Below are positions 6,904 through 16,749 of a stretch of 64,000 nt of DNA, piece after piece. The notes beneath the pieces are model-generated. The model was not told the origin of the DNA and ran no database searches. It saw nothing but the letters and a program-made list of their open reading frames with translations. Each line of letters starts with the position of its first letter. Positions within the stretch are counted from its first letter, which is position 1. The position numbers and the translations under genes are program-made. Source of the stretch: JASSUD01 sp031963225 (GTDB taxonomy: Bacteria; Pseudomonadota; Gammaproteobacteria; Burkholderiales; Burkholderiaceae); assembly GCA_031963225.1 (NCBI GenBank), contig JASSUD010000002.1, positions 26,228 to 90,227 of the forward strand, in the 5' to 3' direction.

Positions 6904-9900
6904 TTAAACGTCGCTCTTCTTCACATACCCTTCTCTTAACGTTTGCAGCGGGTAAATTTCTAAATTCTTGATGTAATTCAGCCCCTCAACCGCTGCATGC
7001 GCATTGGGTAAGGTCGTGTAATACGTCAAATTATGCATTTGCGCGCTGATACGAATAGACTTGGAATCCGCAATTGCGGTTCTGGTGTCATCCACCGTGG
7101 TAAAAACTAGTGTAATTTCACCGTTTTTAATCATATCAACGATATGCGGGCGCCCGTCTTTCACTTTATTCACCGTACGCACAGGAACACCTGCCTCAGC
7201 CACTGCAGCTGCCGTACCATGCGTTGCAACTAAGTCATATCCCAGTGCATGCAAGCGCTTTGCAAGTTTTACTGTTGCTGGCTTATCGCTATTTTTTACA
7301 GACAGTAACACAGTACCCTCTGCAGGGAGGCGTGATCCAGCAGCTAGCTGAGATTTAAATAACGCTTCACCAAAAGTGCGGCCTACCCCCATCACTTCTC
7401 CTGTAGAGCGCATTTCTGGGCCTAGTACAGGATCTACTGAGGGGAATTTTGAAAAAGGAAAAACGGCCTCTTTCACACAAAAATACGATAAATCTTGTAC
7501 CGCATCGCTTTGTATTCCTTGGCTAGCCAGTGTTTGTCCAACCATACAAAGCGCACCAATCTTAGCGAGTGCCAACCCGGTTGCCTTAGAAACAAAAGGC
7601 ACCGTACGAGAGGCCCGAGGATTTACTTCTAGCACATACACTATATCTTGAACGCTCCCATCAGCCGCTTCTAATTGCTGAATAGCGAACTGCACATTCA
7701 TCAGTCCCACGACTCCGAGCGCCTTCGCCATGGCTACGGTTTGACGTTTTAGCTCTGCTATCGTGTCAGCTGCTAGCGAATAAGGAGGCAACGAGCAGGC
7801 AGAATCTCCTGAATGCACCCCTGCTTGCTCAATATGCTCCATCACGCCAGCAATAAAGACCTCTTGACCATCTGCAATACAATCCACATCACATTCGATT
7901 GCATCATTTAAAAAACGGTCTAGCAGCACAGGAGAATCATTCGAGACTTGCACCGCTTCTCGCATATAGCGTTCAAGATCGCGTGATTCATGCACGATCT
8001 CCATAGCACGTCCCCCTAATACATAAGAAGGCCGCACTACTAGGGGATACCCTACTTCATTTGCCAAAACCAATGCTTCCGCTTCTGTACGGGCAGTACG
8101 ATTGGGTGGCTGACGTAAGCCTAGATCGTTGAGCATTTTTTGAAAGCGCTCACGATCTTCTGCTGCATCAATATTATCTACACTGGTGCCAATAATAGGC
8201 GCCCCATTGGCTTGTAGCGCACGCGCCAAATTCAAGGGCGTCTGCCCTCCGTATTGAATCAATACACCTGCAGGCTGCTCTTTATCGACAATTTCCAGTA
8301 CATCTTCAAGCGTTAAAGGCTCGAAATACAATCGATCAGAGGTATCGTAATCGGTAGATACGGTCTCTGGGTTGCAATTAACCATAATGGTTTCATAGCC
8401 TTGCTCACGCAAAGCTAGTGCTGCATGCGCACAACAATAATCAAACTCAATCCCTTGACCAATACGATTGGGCCCCCCACCAAGGATAAGAATTTTTTGG
8501 CGAGAAGTCGGACGCGCTTCGCACTCAGATTCATAGGTTGAATACAAATACGCTGTTTGCGTTGAAAACTCAGCCGCACAGGTATCTACACGTTTATACA
8601 CTGGACGTACATCGAGTCTAATACGCAATGCGCGCACGGCGTCCTGCGTAGATTGCGTCAATGTGGCAATACGTGCATCGGAAAAGCCGCTCTGTTTAAG
8701 GTAGCGTAACTCTTCTGTTGAGAGACTAGTTAAGGTACGTGATGCTAACGCACCTTCTTTCAAAATGATCTCTTCAATTTGGGCTAAAAACCAAGGATCA
8801 ATATGAGATAAGTCATAAATTTCATCTAGGGAAAACCCTTGGCGGAACGCATCACCTACATACAAAATGCGCTCAGGGCCGGCTTCTCGGATCTGTATGG
8901 TAATCACTTCACGGTCCGTAGAACGTGGGGTCATCCCATCAATTCCTGTCTCTAAGCCACGTAGCGCTTTTTGAAATGATTCCTGAAAAGTGCGCCCAAT
9001 CGCCATCACTTCACCCACAGACTTCATCTGTGTAGTCAAACGCGGATCGGCTTCACGGAATTTCTCAAAAGCAAAACGAGGAATTTTAGTGACAACATAA
9101 TCAAGCGTAGGCTCGAAAGAGGCAGGGGTTTGCCCTCCTGTAATATCGTTTTTCAGCTCATCTAAGGTATAGCCAACCGCTAGTTTTGCTGCAATTTTGG
9201 CGATGGGAAAACCAGTAGCTTTTGAAGCTAGTGCGGATGAACGCGATACCCGCGGGTTCATTTCAATCACTACCATACGCCCGGTATCGGGATGAATGGC
9301 AAACTGCACATTCGAGCCTCCCGTATCCACCCCGATTTCTCGCAGCACAGCTAGCGAGGCATTGCGCAGTAATTGATATTCTTTATCGGTTAAGGTTTGA
9401 GCAGGAGCGACCGTAATAGAATCGCCGGTATGAATGCCCATTGGATCAAGATTTTCAATGGAGCATACGATCATGCAGTTATCCTGCTTATCGCGCACTA
9501 CTTCCATTTCAAATTCTTTCCAACCCAGTAGCGACTCTTCAATCAAGAGCTCTTTAGTAGGCGAGATCTCCAACCCACGTCGGCAAATTTCTTCAAACTC
9601 TTCTTTATTGTAAGCAATACCACCGCCTGATCCGCCCAGCGTAAAAGAAGGTCGAATAATGACAGGGTAGCTACTGCCACTTGCAGATTCGCCGACGGAG
9701 TGGCCCTGCTGTTTTTTTGCAGCAATACGCTGCAACACTTCCTTTGCCTCTTCTAAAGAGTGTGCCGTTCCCGATTCAGCACTGCCAAGGCCAATGCGTG
9801 TCATCGCTTCTTTGAATTTTTGCCGGTCTTCTGCTTTTTCAATCGCTTCAGGCGATGCTCCAATAAGCTCTACGCCGTAACGCTCCAGCACACCGTGGTA

Positions 9901-10209
9901 GTGTAAATCCAGCGCACAATTCAGAGCAGTTTGCCCGCCCATCGTAGGCAAAATTGCATCGCAGTGCTCTTTTGCCAAAATGCGCTCGACCACTTCACGT
10001 GTAATAGGCTCTATATACGTAACGTCAGCCATATCCGGATCAGTCATGATCGTTGCGGGGTTGCTGTTAATTAAAACAACCTCATAGCCTTCCTCTCGGA
10101 GGGCTTTGCAAGCCTGGGCGCCGGAGTAGTCAAATTCACAGGCCTGCCCAATCACAATAGGGCCGGCGCCGATAATCAAAATGCGGTGGATGTCAGTGCG
10201 CTTTGGCAT
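6904..10209 (-). CDS. carB: Carbamoyl-phosphate synthase large subunit
   Basis: Makes carbamoyl phosphate from bicarbonate, ATP and glutamine-derived ammonia for pyrimidines and arginine. The start is set at the ATG at 10209 (MPKRTDIHRILIIGAGPIV); the 21-residue upstream extension does not match the family. The result is 1101 residues, slightly over the usual 1073-1085. Both ATP-grasp halves are seen: GAGPIVIGQACEFDYSG near the N-terminus, GGGPNRIGQGIEFDYC at the second half, and VLEVNPRASRT. The MGS-like allosteric domain is C-terminal. carA lies directly upstream; a hairpin repeat sits in the gap. Confidence 0.97.
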   Translation of the reverse strand: MPKRTDIHRILIIGAGPIVIGQACEFDYSGAQACKALREEGYEVVLINSNPATIMTDPDMADVTYIEPITREVVERILAKEHCDAILPTMGGQTALNCALDLHYHGVLERYGVELIGASPEAIEKAEDRQKFKEAMTRIGLGSAESGTAHSLEEAKEVLQRIAAKKQQGHSVGESASGSSYPVIIRPSFTLGGSGGGIAYNKEEFEEICRRGLEISPTKELLIEESLLGWKEFEMEVVRDKQDNCMIVCSIENLDPMGIHTGDSITVAPAQTLTDKEYQLLRNASLAVLREIGVDTGGSNVQFAIHPDTGRMVVIEMNPRVSRSSALASKATGFPIAKIAAKLAVGYTLDELKNDITGGQTPASFEPTLDYVVTKIPRFAFEKFREADPRLTTQMKSVGEVMAIGRTFQESFQKALRGLETGIDGMTPRSTDREVITIQIREAGPERILYVGDAFRQGFSLDEIYDLSHIDPWFLAQIEEIILKEGALASRTLTSLSTEELRYLKQSGFSDARIATLTQSTQDAVRALRIRLDVRPVYKRVDTCAAEFSTQTAYLYSTYESECEARPTSRQKILILGGGPNRIGQGIEFDYCCAHAALALREQGYETIMVNCNPETVSTDYDTSDRLYFEPLTLEDVLEIVDKEQPAGVLIQYGGQTPLNLARALQANGAPIIGTSVDNIDAAEDRERFQKMLNDLGLRQPPNRTARTEAEALVLANEVGYPLVVRPSYVLGGRAMEIVHESRDLERYMREAVQVSNDSPVLLDRFLNDAIECDVDCIADGQEVFIAGVMEHIEQAGVHSGDSACSLPPYSLAADTIAELKRQTVAMAKALGVVGLMNVQFAIQQLEAADGSVQDIVYVLEVNPRASRTVPFVSKATGLALAKIGALCMVGQTLASQGIQSDAVQDLSYFCVKEAVFPFSKFPSVDPVLGPEMRSTGEVMGVGRTFGEALFKSQLAAGSRLPAEGTVLLSVKNSDKPATVKLAKRLHALGYDLVATHGTAAAVAEAGVPVRTVNKVKDGRPHIVDMIKNGEITLVFTTVDDTRTAIADSKSIRISAQMHNLTYYTTLPNAHAAVEGLNYIKNLEIYPLQTLREGYVKKSDV

Positions 10210-10330
10210 AGTCGAAGTTATAAAAGAAAAAACGAGGCGCGAAAAAGGCAGAAGTTTAAAAAACAACTGCAAGCAAAAAATATAAAAAAAATGCAGGTTA
10301 AACCTGCTGGCTAATCCTAAACTAGGATTT

Positions 10331-10371
10331 TAGGGCGTGTCCTCAATTGTCCCAAAGGAGAACACGCCCTA
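10331..10371. repeat. TAGGGCGTGTCC hairpin between carA and carB
   Basis: Stem agggcgtgt / acacgccct closes a 21-nt loop containing cctcaattg. It is one of at least four self-folding copies of this family in the window and could attenuate read-through from carA into carB. Confidence 0.75.
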
Positions 10372-10374
10372 GCC

Positions 10375-11523
10375 CTAGGCTTTATGTTGTTTCATAAGCT
10401 CTGTAAATTGCACAAAAAGCGGGTCAAGATCATGCGGACCAGGAGAAGCTTCAGGGTGACCTTGGAAGCAAAAAGCGGGGCGATCCGTTAATTCAAACCC
10501 TTGAAGCGTGCCATCAAACAAAGAAAAATGGGTAATACGTGCATTAGGCGGTAAAGAGGCAGAATCTACGACAAAGCCATGATTCTGTGACGTAATCATT
10601 ACACGATTGCGCTGTATATCTTTGACAGGATGATTAATGCCGTGATGGCCATTTTTCATTTTCAATGTTTTTGCGCCAAGCGCCAGCGCCATAATTTGAT
10701 GCCCGAGGCAAATTCCAAAAATCGGCAGCTTCGTTTCTAGCAGTTCGCGCACGGCTGCAATCGCATAGTCGCAAGGCTTTGGGTCTCCCGGGCCATTCGA
10801 CAGAAAAATGCCATGAGGCTTATAACTTAACGCTTCTTGGGCACTAGCCTTAGCAGGCAATACAATGACTTCGCAGCCGAGCTGCGCCAGCTTCCGTAAA
10901 ATATTATGTTTAATGCCATAGTCAAAAGCGACTACACGGTAGGTCGCTTCTGTGAGCTGGCCATAGCCCGTATGCAAACTCCACTCACTTTGCGTCCATT
11001 CATAAGGAGCCGTAGTGGTGACGTCTTGCGCTACATCTTTACCTGCTAGCCCAGAAAAACCTCGTGCAAGCTCCAGCGCCTTTTCTGCAGTGGCACCCTC
11101 TCCGGCTAAAATACATCCATTTTGAGCACCCTTATCCCGTAAGAGGCACGTTAATTGACGCGTATCAATTCCGCAGATCGCCACCACGCCCTGGTCACAC
11201 AAATAATCAGAGAGCGTTTTTTGCATCCGAAAATTTGATGCTACTCTAGGCACATCGCGCACAATTAAACCTGCAGCTTGCGCGCAATTCGAATCGTTAT
11301 CTTCGGCATTCACCCCCACACTACCGATATGAGGATAAGTCAGCGTAACAATTTGCTGCGCATAACTTGGGTCTGTCAAAATTTCCTGATAGCCTGTCAT
11401 TCCTGTATTAAAAACCACTTCCCCCACAGCGTGCCCCAATGCACCGCAGGCTTGGCCATAGAAAACAGTGCCATCAGCTAAAGCTAAAAGAGCAGGCTGG
11501 GAAGTTGGCAAAATAGGCAGCAT
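10375..11523 (-). CDS. carA: Carbamoyl-phosphate synthase small (glutaminase) subunit
   Basis: 382 residues, the usual length. The N-terminal CPSase small domain contains the DTRQLTCLLRDKGAQNG segment. The C-terminal class I glutamine amidotransferase has the nucleophile C272 in FGICLGHQIM and the His/Glu pair H356 and E358 in FQGHPEASPGP. It supplies ammonia to CarB. The TAG stop lies a few bases from a TAGGGCGTG hairpin repeat. The 283-bp space to the divergent sspB contains a short palindrome (about 11660-11683, aagggtccctttggaccctt) but no obvious promoter that I can call. Confidence 0.97.
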   Translation of the reverse strand: MLPILPTSQPALLALADGTVFYGQACGALGHAVGEVVFNTGMTGYQEILTDPSYAQQIVTLTYPHIGSVGVNAEDNDSNCAQAAGLIVRDVPRVASNFRMQKTLSDYLCDQGVVAICGIDTRQLTCLLRDKGAQNGCILAGEGATAEKALELARGFSGLAGKDVAQDVTTTAPYEWTQSEWSLHTGYGQLTEATYRVVAFDYGIKHNILRKLAQLGCEVIVLPAKASAQEALSYKPHGIFLSNGPGDPKPCDYAIAAVRELLETKLPIFGICLGHQIMALALGAKTLKMKNGHHGINHPVKDIQRNRVMITSQNHGFVVDSASLPPNARITHFSLFDGTLQGFELTDRPAFCFQGHPEASPGPHDLDPLFVQFTELMKQHKA

Positions 11524-11806
11524 GACAAAAAGTTCCTCAACACAAAAAATATTGTACGCGCAGCAAAAATGACTTTCATTTGCAGCTGGTTAACGCACTA
11601 AAACCGAAGCATACTCTATCTAGAGGGAGATGATTCTGAACACTGCGCAACCGTAAAGAAGGGTCCCTTTGGACCCTTTCTTGGACTATATTAGAAAAGC
11701 TAGCTGGTTTAACTTGAAACCATTCTGAAGCTTTGTTTATGATTACCCGGTCTATAGACCTATAGCACTCAAATATACTTTATATTTTCAAACGGAAAAC
11801 TTCAAT

Positions 11807-12238
11807 ATGCAATCCGCTTCAAGCAAACCCTATTTACTTAGAGCACTCTATGAATGGTGCCTGGATTGCGGTTACACGCCTCATATTTTAGTGCATGTTG
11901 ACGCATACACTCATGTGCCGAAGCAATTTATACAGAAAGGCGAAATTGTTCTCAATATTAGCCCCGATGCCACACACCAACTCAAACTGGGCAATGACTG
12001 GATTGAGTTTAATGCACGATTCGGTGGCATCCCTCACAAAATAGAGATCCCCGTGAGAAATGTGCTGGCGATTTATGCACATGAAAGTGGCGAAGGGATG
12101 CGTTTTCCTTTAAGTCAGCTCGAATCCGAAGAGACTGCTGACGTACCACCCATTGCTACCCTACCCTCTGACAGACAATCTACCACGTCTACAAAGTCGG
12201 AGGAAAAAAAGGGCAGCCATTTAAAAATTATTAAATAA
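11807..12238 (+). CDS. sspB: ClpXP protease specificity-enhancing factor SspB
   Basis: 143 residues. SspB tethers ssrA-tagged substrates to ClpX. The core fold is visible from PYLLRALYEWCLDCGYTPHI through EIVLNISPDATHQLKLGNDW to the NVLAIYAHESGEGMRFP strand. A flexible linker rich in Ser/Thr leads to the C-terminal ClpX-binding tail (GSHLKIIK), which is preserved. The partner gene sspA, usually adjacent in Burkholderia, is not here. SD-like GGAA precedes the ATG. Confidence 0.93.
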   Translation: MQSASSKPYLLRALYEWCLDCGYTPHILVHVDAYTHVPKQFIQKGEIVLNISPDATHQLKLGNDWIEFNARFGGIPHKIEIPVRNVLAIYAHESGEGMRFPLSQLESEETADVPPIATLPSDRQSTTSTKSEEKKGSHLKIIK

Positions 12239-12313
12239 AACAAGGCCACACAACATGCACGCCATGGCGTCCTTGCACAACCGGCTTACGATTATCGAAA
12301 AAATAAAAGTTCG

Positions 12314-12353
12314 TGGTGTGCATGTTGGGGTTCGTGCCTCACCACCAACCTAC
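12314..12353. repeat. REP element (sspB-ppiD gap)
   Basis: A single REP palindrome (ggtgtgcatgttgggg...accaacctacc). It lies between the convergent ends of sspB and ppiD. The short string gcgtccttgcacaaccggc just before it is a variant of the flank seen beside other REP copies. Confidence 0.85.
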
Positions 12354-12359
12354 CATACT

Positions 12360-14363
12360 CTATTGGTGGGTAGGCAATGGATATATTTTCACTTTGGTAC
12401 GCGCCCTTACCGCTGCAATATACGCATTGAATTCGCTCTGACCCGTTATCTGAGCTAATTGCTGTTGAGCCGAGTCCATAATGGCTTTTGAAATCACGGG
12501 GTCATGTACCGCATTGAGACGATAGATTACATAGCCTGCCTGCCCCAAATCTACCCCAATATATTGAGGTAAGCCCATACCTCTTTTTTGCACTTTCTCG
12601 AGCTCAGGTGACGATGCTGTATCGGCCTTCTTTTCCTCAGAAGGAATAGTGGCACTTGCAGCATTGGCTTTAAAAATGGCTGCGAGTGCAGGAGCAGGCA
12701 ATGCCCCTGTATTGGCACGAGACACCGTTATCGGAGCAGAAAACCCAGAAGGTACTGCATGCGCGCTGTTGGGCATTGCCTGTAAGGCAGCAAGCTTTGC
12801 TTGACCAGCAGCTCTAGCACGTTCACCAGCCTGGACTGCCATAACTTTGGCCCTAACCTGACGCTCCACCTTATTCAAAGGCTTTTGCGTCCTGGGGGTA
12901 TAACGTAGCACGCGCGCTGCAATTAGCGTGTTATTTCCCAAGTCCAGCGCAGCGGTATTGTGTTTGGATTTTAAAACCTCTTCGCTAAATACTGCATTGA
13001 GTAAAGCAGGTTGATTAAGTGCATTCTCTGCTGCAAGCCCTAAGTTGGGTGTACGCGCCACGGTTGCAGTTTTACGCGTTAAATGAAATTTCTCTGCAGC
13101 CGGTAGAAGACTAGTAGATTGCTCATAGAGCAGATCAGAAAATTCAGAGGAAGCTTCTGAGAAGCGCCGCGCTGCTTCTTGTTTTTTCAAAATAGCAGCA
13201 ATACGCGTTTTCACTTCGGGAAACGCAAGCGTGACGGCTGGTTTGCGATCTATTAACTGGATTAAGTGATACCCAAATTGAGATTGCACCACCTCACTGA
13301 TTTCACCAGGCTTTAAGCTAAATGCAGCAGTCTCAAATGCGGGATCCATTTGACGACGACCAAAATAGCCTAAATCCCCACCTTTAGTAGCAGATCCTGG
13401 ATCTTGAGAGTATTTCTTCGCCAATGTGACAAATTGCTCAGGATGGGCGCGCAATTGGGCTAATAAAGCTTCAAGCCTAGCCCGCACAGCAGGCTCATCT
13501 TCCGCCTGATTTTGTGCAGGTATTAATAAAATATGGCGAGCACGCACCCGCTCTTCATTTTTGTAGTCTGCAAGATGCGCCTGATAGTACTTCTCAAGAT
13601 TGGCTAAAGAAGGCTCACTAGGGGTAAAAGCATCGGGGCTTAATGTGATGTATTCAATAAACGCTTGCTCAGGCTGTACAAAGTCTTCGGCATGACTCTC
13701 GTAGTACGCTTTTAAATCTGCTGGGCTAGGAGGTGCATTTTTAGGGTCTTTAGGATCAGCCGGCACAAAATGCATGGCCTGCACTTCACGTTGCTGCCCT
13801 GATGCTATTAAAAAAGGGGTAACTAAAGCCTGCGGTAAAAATGCGGTTTCTACGATGCTTTGAGTGAGTTGCCCGGCAGCAAGTATCGTGCGCACTCTTT
13901 CATCAAGATCCTCGGGGGTCATACCCTGCGCAGCTAATAATTCACCATAGGCCTTTACATCAATAGACCCATCTGGACCCCGCAACTTTGCAATCGCTGG
14001 AACGCTCAATAAAGCTCGACGCACCGTATCATCTGGAACACTCAAATGCTGCTTTTTCGCCTCTTCTGCAATCAAGCGCTGTTCAATAAGGCTCTCAAGT
14101 ACTGCATGCTGAAAAGCAGGAGTATTAATTGCTTGAACATCAAAGCCGCCGCCTAACATGCTGCGAATTTGCTGCAAGCGCTCTTGCAACACGATGTTGT
14201 ATTCCCGATAGGTAATTTTGTTGCCATTGACACTAGCCACATCAGGGCCCGCACCAGATGCATGGCGCGCGCCCTGAATACCGACCAAACCCAGACCTGG
14301 CAAGATAAAAAGCGCGAGCAGTACTTGCATCAAACGTTTATGGCTGCGGAAGAAATCAAGCAT
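12360..14363 (-). CDS. ppiD: Peptidylprolyl isomerase / periplasmic folding factor PpiD
   Basis: The start is placed at the ATG at 14363 (MLDFFRSHKRLMQ), giving 667 residues; the longer frame adds 19 non-conserved residues. One N-terminal membrane helix (about 12-32) anchors a SurA-N-like chaperone domain. A parvulin domain follows, recognised by VRARHILLIPA, KYSQDPGSATKGGDLGYFG and the QFGYHLIQLIDRKP end. A second, degenerate parvulin-like part forms the C-terminus. It acts at the SecYEG exit. tRNA-Val lies upstream as in Burkholderia. Confidence 0.93.
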   Translation of the reverse strand: MLDFFRSHKRLMQVLLALFILPGLGLVGIQGARHASGAGPDVASVNGNKITYREYNIVLQERLQQIRSMLGGGFDVQAINTPAFQHAVLESLIEQRLIAEEAKKQHLSVPDDTVRRALLSVPAIAKLRGPDGSIDVKAYGELLAAQGMTPEDLDERVRTILAAGQLTQSIVETAFLPQALVTPFLIASGQQREVQAMHFVPADPKDPKNAPPSPADLKAYYESHAEDFVQPEQAFIEYITLSPDAFTPSEPSLANLEKYYQAHLADYKNEERVRARHILLIPAQNQAEDEPAVRARLEALLAQLRAHPEQFVTLAKKYSQDPGSATKGGDLGYFGRRQMDPAFETAAFSLKPGEISEVVQSQFGYHLIQLIDRKPAVTLAFPEVKTRIAAILKKQEAARRFSEASSEFSDLLYEQSTSLLPAAEKFHLTRKTATVARTPNLGLAAENALNQPALLNAVFSEEVLKSKHNTAALDLGNNTLIAARVLRYTPRTQKPLNKVERQVRAKVMAVQAGERARAAGQAKLAALQAMPNSAHAVPSGFSAPITVSRANTGALPAPALAAIFKANAASATIPSEEKKADTASSPELEKVQKRGMGLPQYIGVDLGQAGYVIYRLNAVHDPVISKAIMDSAQQQLAQITGQSEFNAYIAAVRARTKVKIYPLPTHQ

Positions 14364-14612
14364 GAGAAACAAAGATCCAAAAGGGACAAAAAAACGGCGC
14401 TCTAGGAGCGCCAAAGGCAATAGAGCCTAAGTCTTTATCGTCGACAACCTCTCTCTACGATTTGCCAAAAAGGCACTTCACAGATTAGAAAAGCGTGTTT
14501 AAGGAAATAAAGAAAAATAAGGGAAAAATGCGCTGCGCTTTAAAAGCATAAGCGCTAAAGGAATATAAAAAAAGGGGCGTAAAAGCCATATGACAGGTAA
14601 GTGATGATTGGG

Positions 14613-14688
14613 TGGTGGGTGCTGAGAGGCTCGAACTCCCGACCTAAGCCTTGTAAGGGCTCCGCTCTACCAACTGAGCTAAGCACCC
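14613..14688 (-). tRNA. tRNA-Val (anticodon UAC)
   Basis: The reverse strand folds into a 76-nt cloverleaf. The acceptor stem is GGGTGCT / AGCACCC, the D arm is GCTCAGTTGGTAGAGC, the anticodon stem GAGCC / GGCTT closes the loop CTTACAA, and the T loop is TTCGAGC. The anticodon is TAC and CCA is encoded. In Burkholderia this tRNA sits beside ppiD, as here, but the usual hupB-lon side is replaced by a REP element and lepA. Confidence 0.95.
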
Positions 14689-14863
14689 CCGATCAATCTA
14701 CTTACACAGCAACACTGGTGTGCTGTTTTTAGAAGCTGCGCAGTCTACTGTATTTTCTGGCGTTTTGCCACGCTTAAATCGTATTTTTTTACATTATTTA
14801 CGGATTTTACGCACGTTGTAGAACGGCGAGTTGTTGGTAAGCAGAACGCGAAGATTAAAAGTA

Positions 14864-14905
14864 GGTGGTATGCATGTTGGGGTTCCTTCGTCACCCCAAC
14901 CTACC
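14864..14905. repeat. REP element at the tRNA-Val / lepA junction
   Basis: The palindrome ggtatgcatgttggggttcc...caccccaacctacc. Its left flank (gagttgttggtaagcagaac) recurs before the copy at 44480. It marks a break in the Burkholderia gene order. Confidence 0.85.
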
Positions 14906-14958
14906 AGATGCCTATGTAAATGGGTTTTACTAAGCTCCACTCCGCCATTTAATGCTTC

Positions 14959-16749
14959 CTACTCCCCCAAATTCAAAATTGCCAAGAAAGCCTCTTGTGG
15001 AATCTCAACGCCGCCTACCTGCTTCATGCGTTTTTTCCCTGCTTTTTGCTTTTCTAGCAATTTCTTTTTACGAGTAATATCGCCGCCATAGCATTTTGCC
15101 AACACGTTTTTGCGCATAGCTTTGATATTTTCGCGGGAAATAATCGTCGCCCCAATCGCAGCTTGAATGGCAACATCGAACATCTGTCGCGGAATCACTT
15201 CACGCATTTTGGCAGCGATTTCACGTCCGCGAGATTGGCTTTGAGAACGATGTACGATCAAAGAAAGGGCATCCACTTTCGTGCTATTGATCAGCATATC
15301 GATTTTGACAACATCTGCTGCTGCATATTCTTTAAATTCATAATCCATCGACGCATAGCCTCTGGAGAGCGACTTTAAGCGATCGAAAAAATCGAGCACG
15401 ATCTCTGCCATCGGAATGTCATACGTCAATTGCAATTGACGGCTGTGATATTGCATATTGATTTGCACGCCCCGCTTTTGCGTACAGAGCGTCATCACTT
15501 GGCCTGCATACTCTTGCGGCAAATATACATTCAAGCGGACAAGCGGTTCCCGAATCGTGTCGATTTTTGACGGGTCAGGCAATTTGGAGGGGTTTTCAAT
15601 TTTCAAAACGCTACCGTCGCGCTGCACCACCTCATAAATAACGGTGGGCGCCGTGGTAATCAGGTTCATGCCAAATTCACGCTCGAGCCGTTCCTGCACA
15701 ATATCCATATGCAGCAAACCCAAAAAGCCGCAACGAAAGCCCATACCAAGCGCCTGTGAAGATTCAGGCTCATAGAGCAAGGAGGCATCATTGAGTTGCA
15801 ATTTCTCAAGCGATTCGCGCAGTGCTTCATATTGATTGGATTCAATGGGGTATAGCCCTGCAAAAACTTGCGGCTTTACCTCTTTAAAACCCGGAAGCGG
15901 GCTACTTGCTGGGTTGCGTACATGCGTGACCGTATCGCCCACTCGTGCAGCTTTAAGCTCTTTGATACCGGCAATAATAAAACCTACCTGCCCGGCACTA
16001 AGGGTAGGACGGTCGGAAGCTTTAGGCGTGAATTCGCCAATACGCTCAACCAAAAATTGTGCGCCGCTGGCCATAAAGCGAATAGCATCTTTTGGTTTTA
16101 AAGTGCCTTGTACTACGCGTGTCAACACTACCACGCCTACATACGGGTCAAACCAAGAGTCTAGAACCAGCGCTGCTAGAGGCGCTTGCGGGTCCCCAAC
16201 TGGAGCAGGAACTTGCGCAATCAAGGCTTCTAATACATCCTCGACCCCTTGGCCCGTTTTAGCGCTGCATCGCACTGCTTCAGTAGCATCAATGCCAATT
16301 ACATCACCAATCTCTGCAATAGCATTTTCGGGATTAGCCGATGGCAAATCGATTTTATTGAGCACAGGCACGACTTCCACACCTAATTCCAGTGCTGTAT
16401 AGCAATTTGCTACTGTCTGTGCCTCGACCCCTTGGCTCGCATCTACGACCAATAATGCGCCCTCGCAAGCGGATAAAGAACGGCTCACCTCATAGGAGAA
16501 ATCGACGTGCCCTGGCGTGTCGATCAAATTTAATTTGTAAATCTCGCCATTGCGGGCTTTGTATTGGAGTGAAGCCGTTTGGGCTTTAATCGTTATGCCG
16601 CGCTCACGCTCGAGCGCCATGGAATCGAGCACCTGCGATTCCATTTCACGATCGGAGAGCCCACCGCATAGCTGAATAATACGATCAGCCAGTGTCGATT
16701 TACCATGATCGATATGCGCGATGATCGAAAAATTACGGATGTTTTTCAT
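14959..16749 (-). CDS. lepA: Elongation factor 4 (LepA)
   Basis: 596 residues from the ATG at 16749 (MKNIRNFSIIAHIDHGKST). It is a translational GTPase that acts on stalled or initiating ribosomes. G1 AHIDHGKST (11-19), G3 DTPGHVDF and G4 NKIDLP are intact. The LepA-specific C-terminal domain (KCYGGDITRKKKLLEKQK) is present. The ATG overlaps the TAA stop of rpoE by one base (TAATG), implying translational coupling. The usual downstream lepB-rnc-era genes are not here. Confidence 0.97.
   Translation of the reverse strand: MKNIRNFSIIAHIDHGKSTLADRIIQLCGGLSDREMESQVLDSMALERERGITIKAQTASLQYKARNGEIYKLNLIDTPGHVDFSYEVSRSLSACEGALLVVDASQGVEAQTVANCYTALELGVEVVPVLNKIDLPSANPENAIAEIGDVIGIDATEAVRCSAKTGQGVEDVLEALIAQVPAPVGDPQAPLAALVLDSWFDPYVGVVVLTRVVQGTLKPKDAIRFMASGAQFLVERIGEFTPKASDRPTLSAGQVGFIIAGIKELKAARVGDTVTHVRNPASSPLPGFKEVKPQVFAGLYPIESNQYEALRESLEKLQLNDASLLYEPESSQALGMGFRCGFLGLLHMDIVQERLEREFGMNLITTAPTVIYEVVQRDGSVLKIENPSKLPDPSKIDTIREPLVRLNVYLPQEYAGQVMTLCTQKRGVQINMQYHSRQLQLTYDIPMAEIVLDFFDRLKSLSRGYASMDYEFKEYAAADVVKIDMLINSTKVDALSLIVHRSQSQSRGREIAAKMREVIPRQMFDVAIQAAIGATIISRENIKAMRKNVLAKCYGGDITRKKKLLEKQKAGKKRMKQVGGVEIPQEAFLAILNLGE

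Noticed and set aside
11657..11684. Perfect palindrome aagggtccctttggaccctt as a terminator
   Set aside because: It lies between two divergent gene starts with no gene to terminate and only a short T-run; more likely a repeat derivative.
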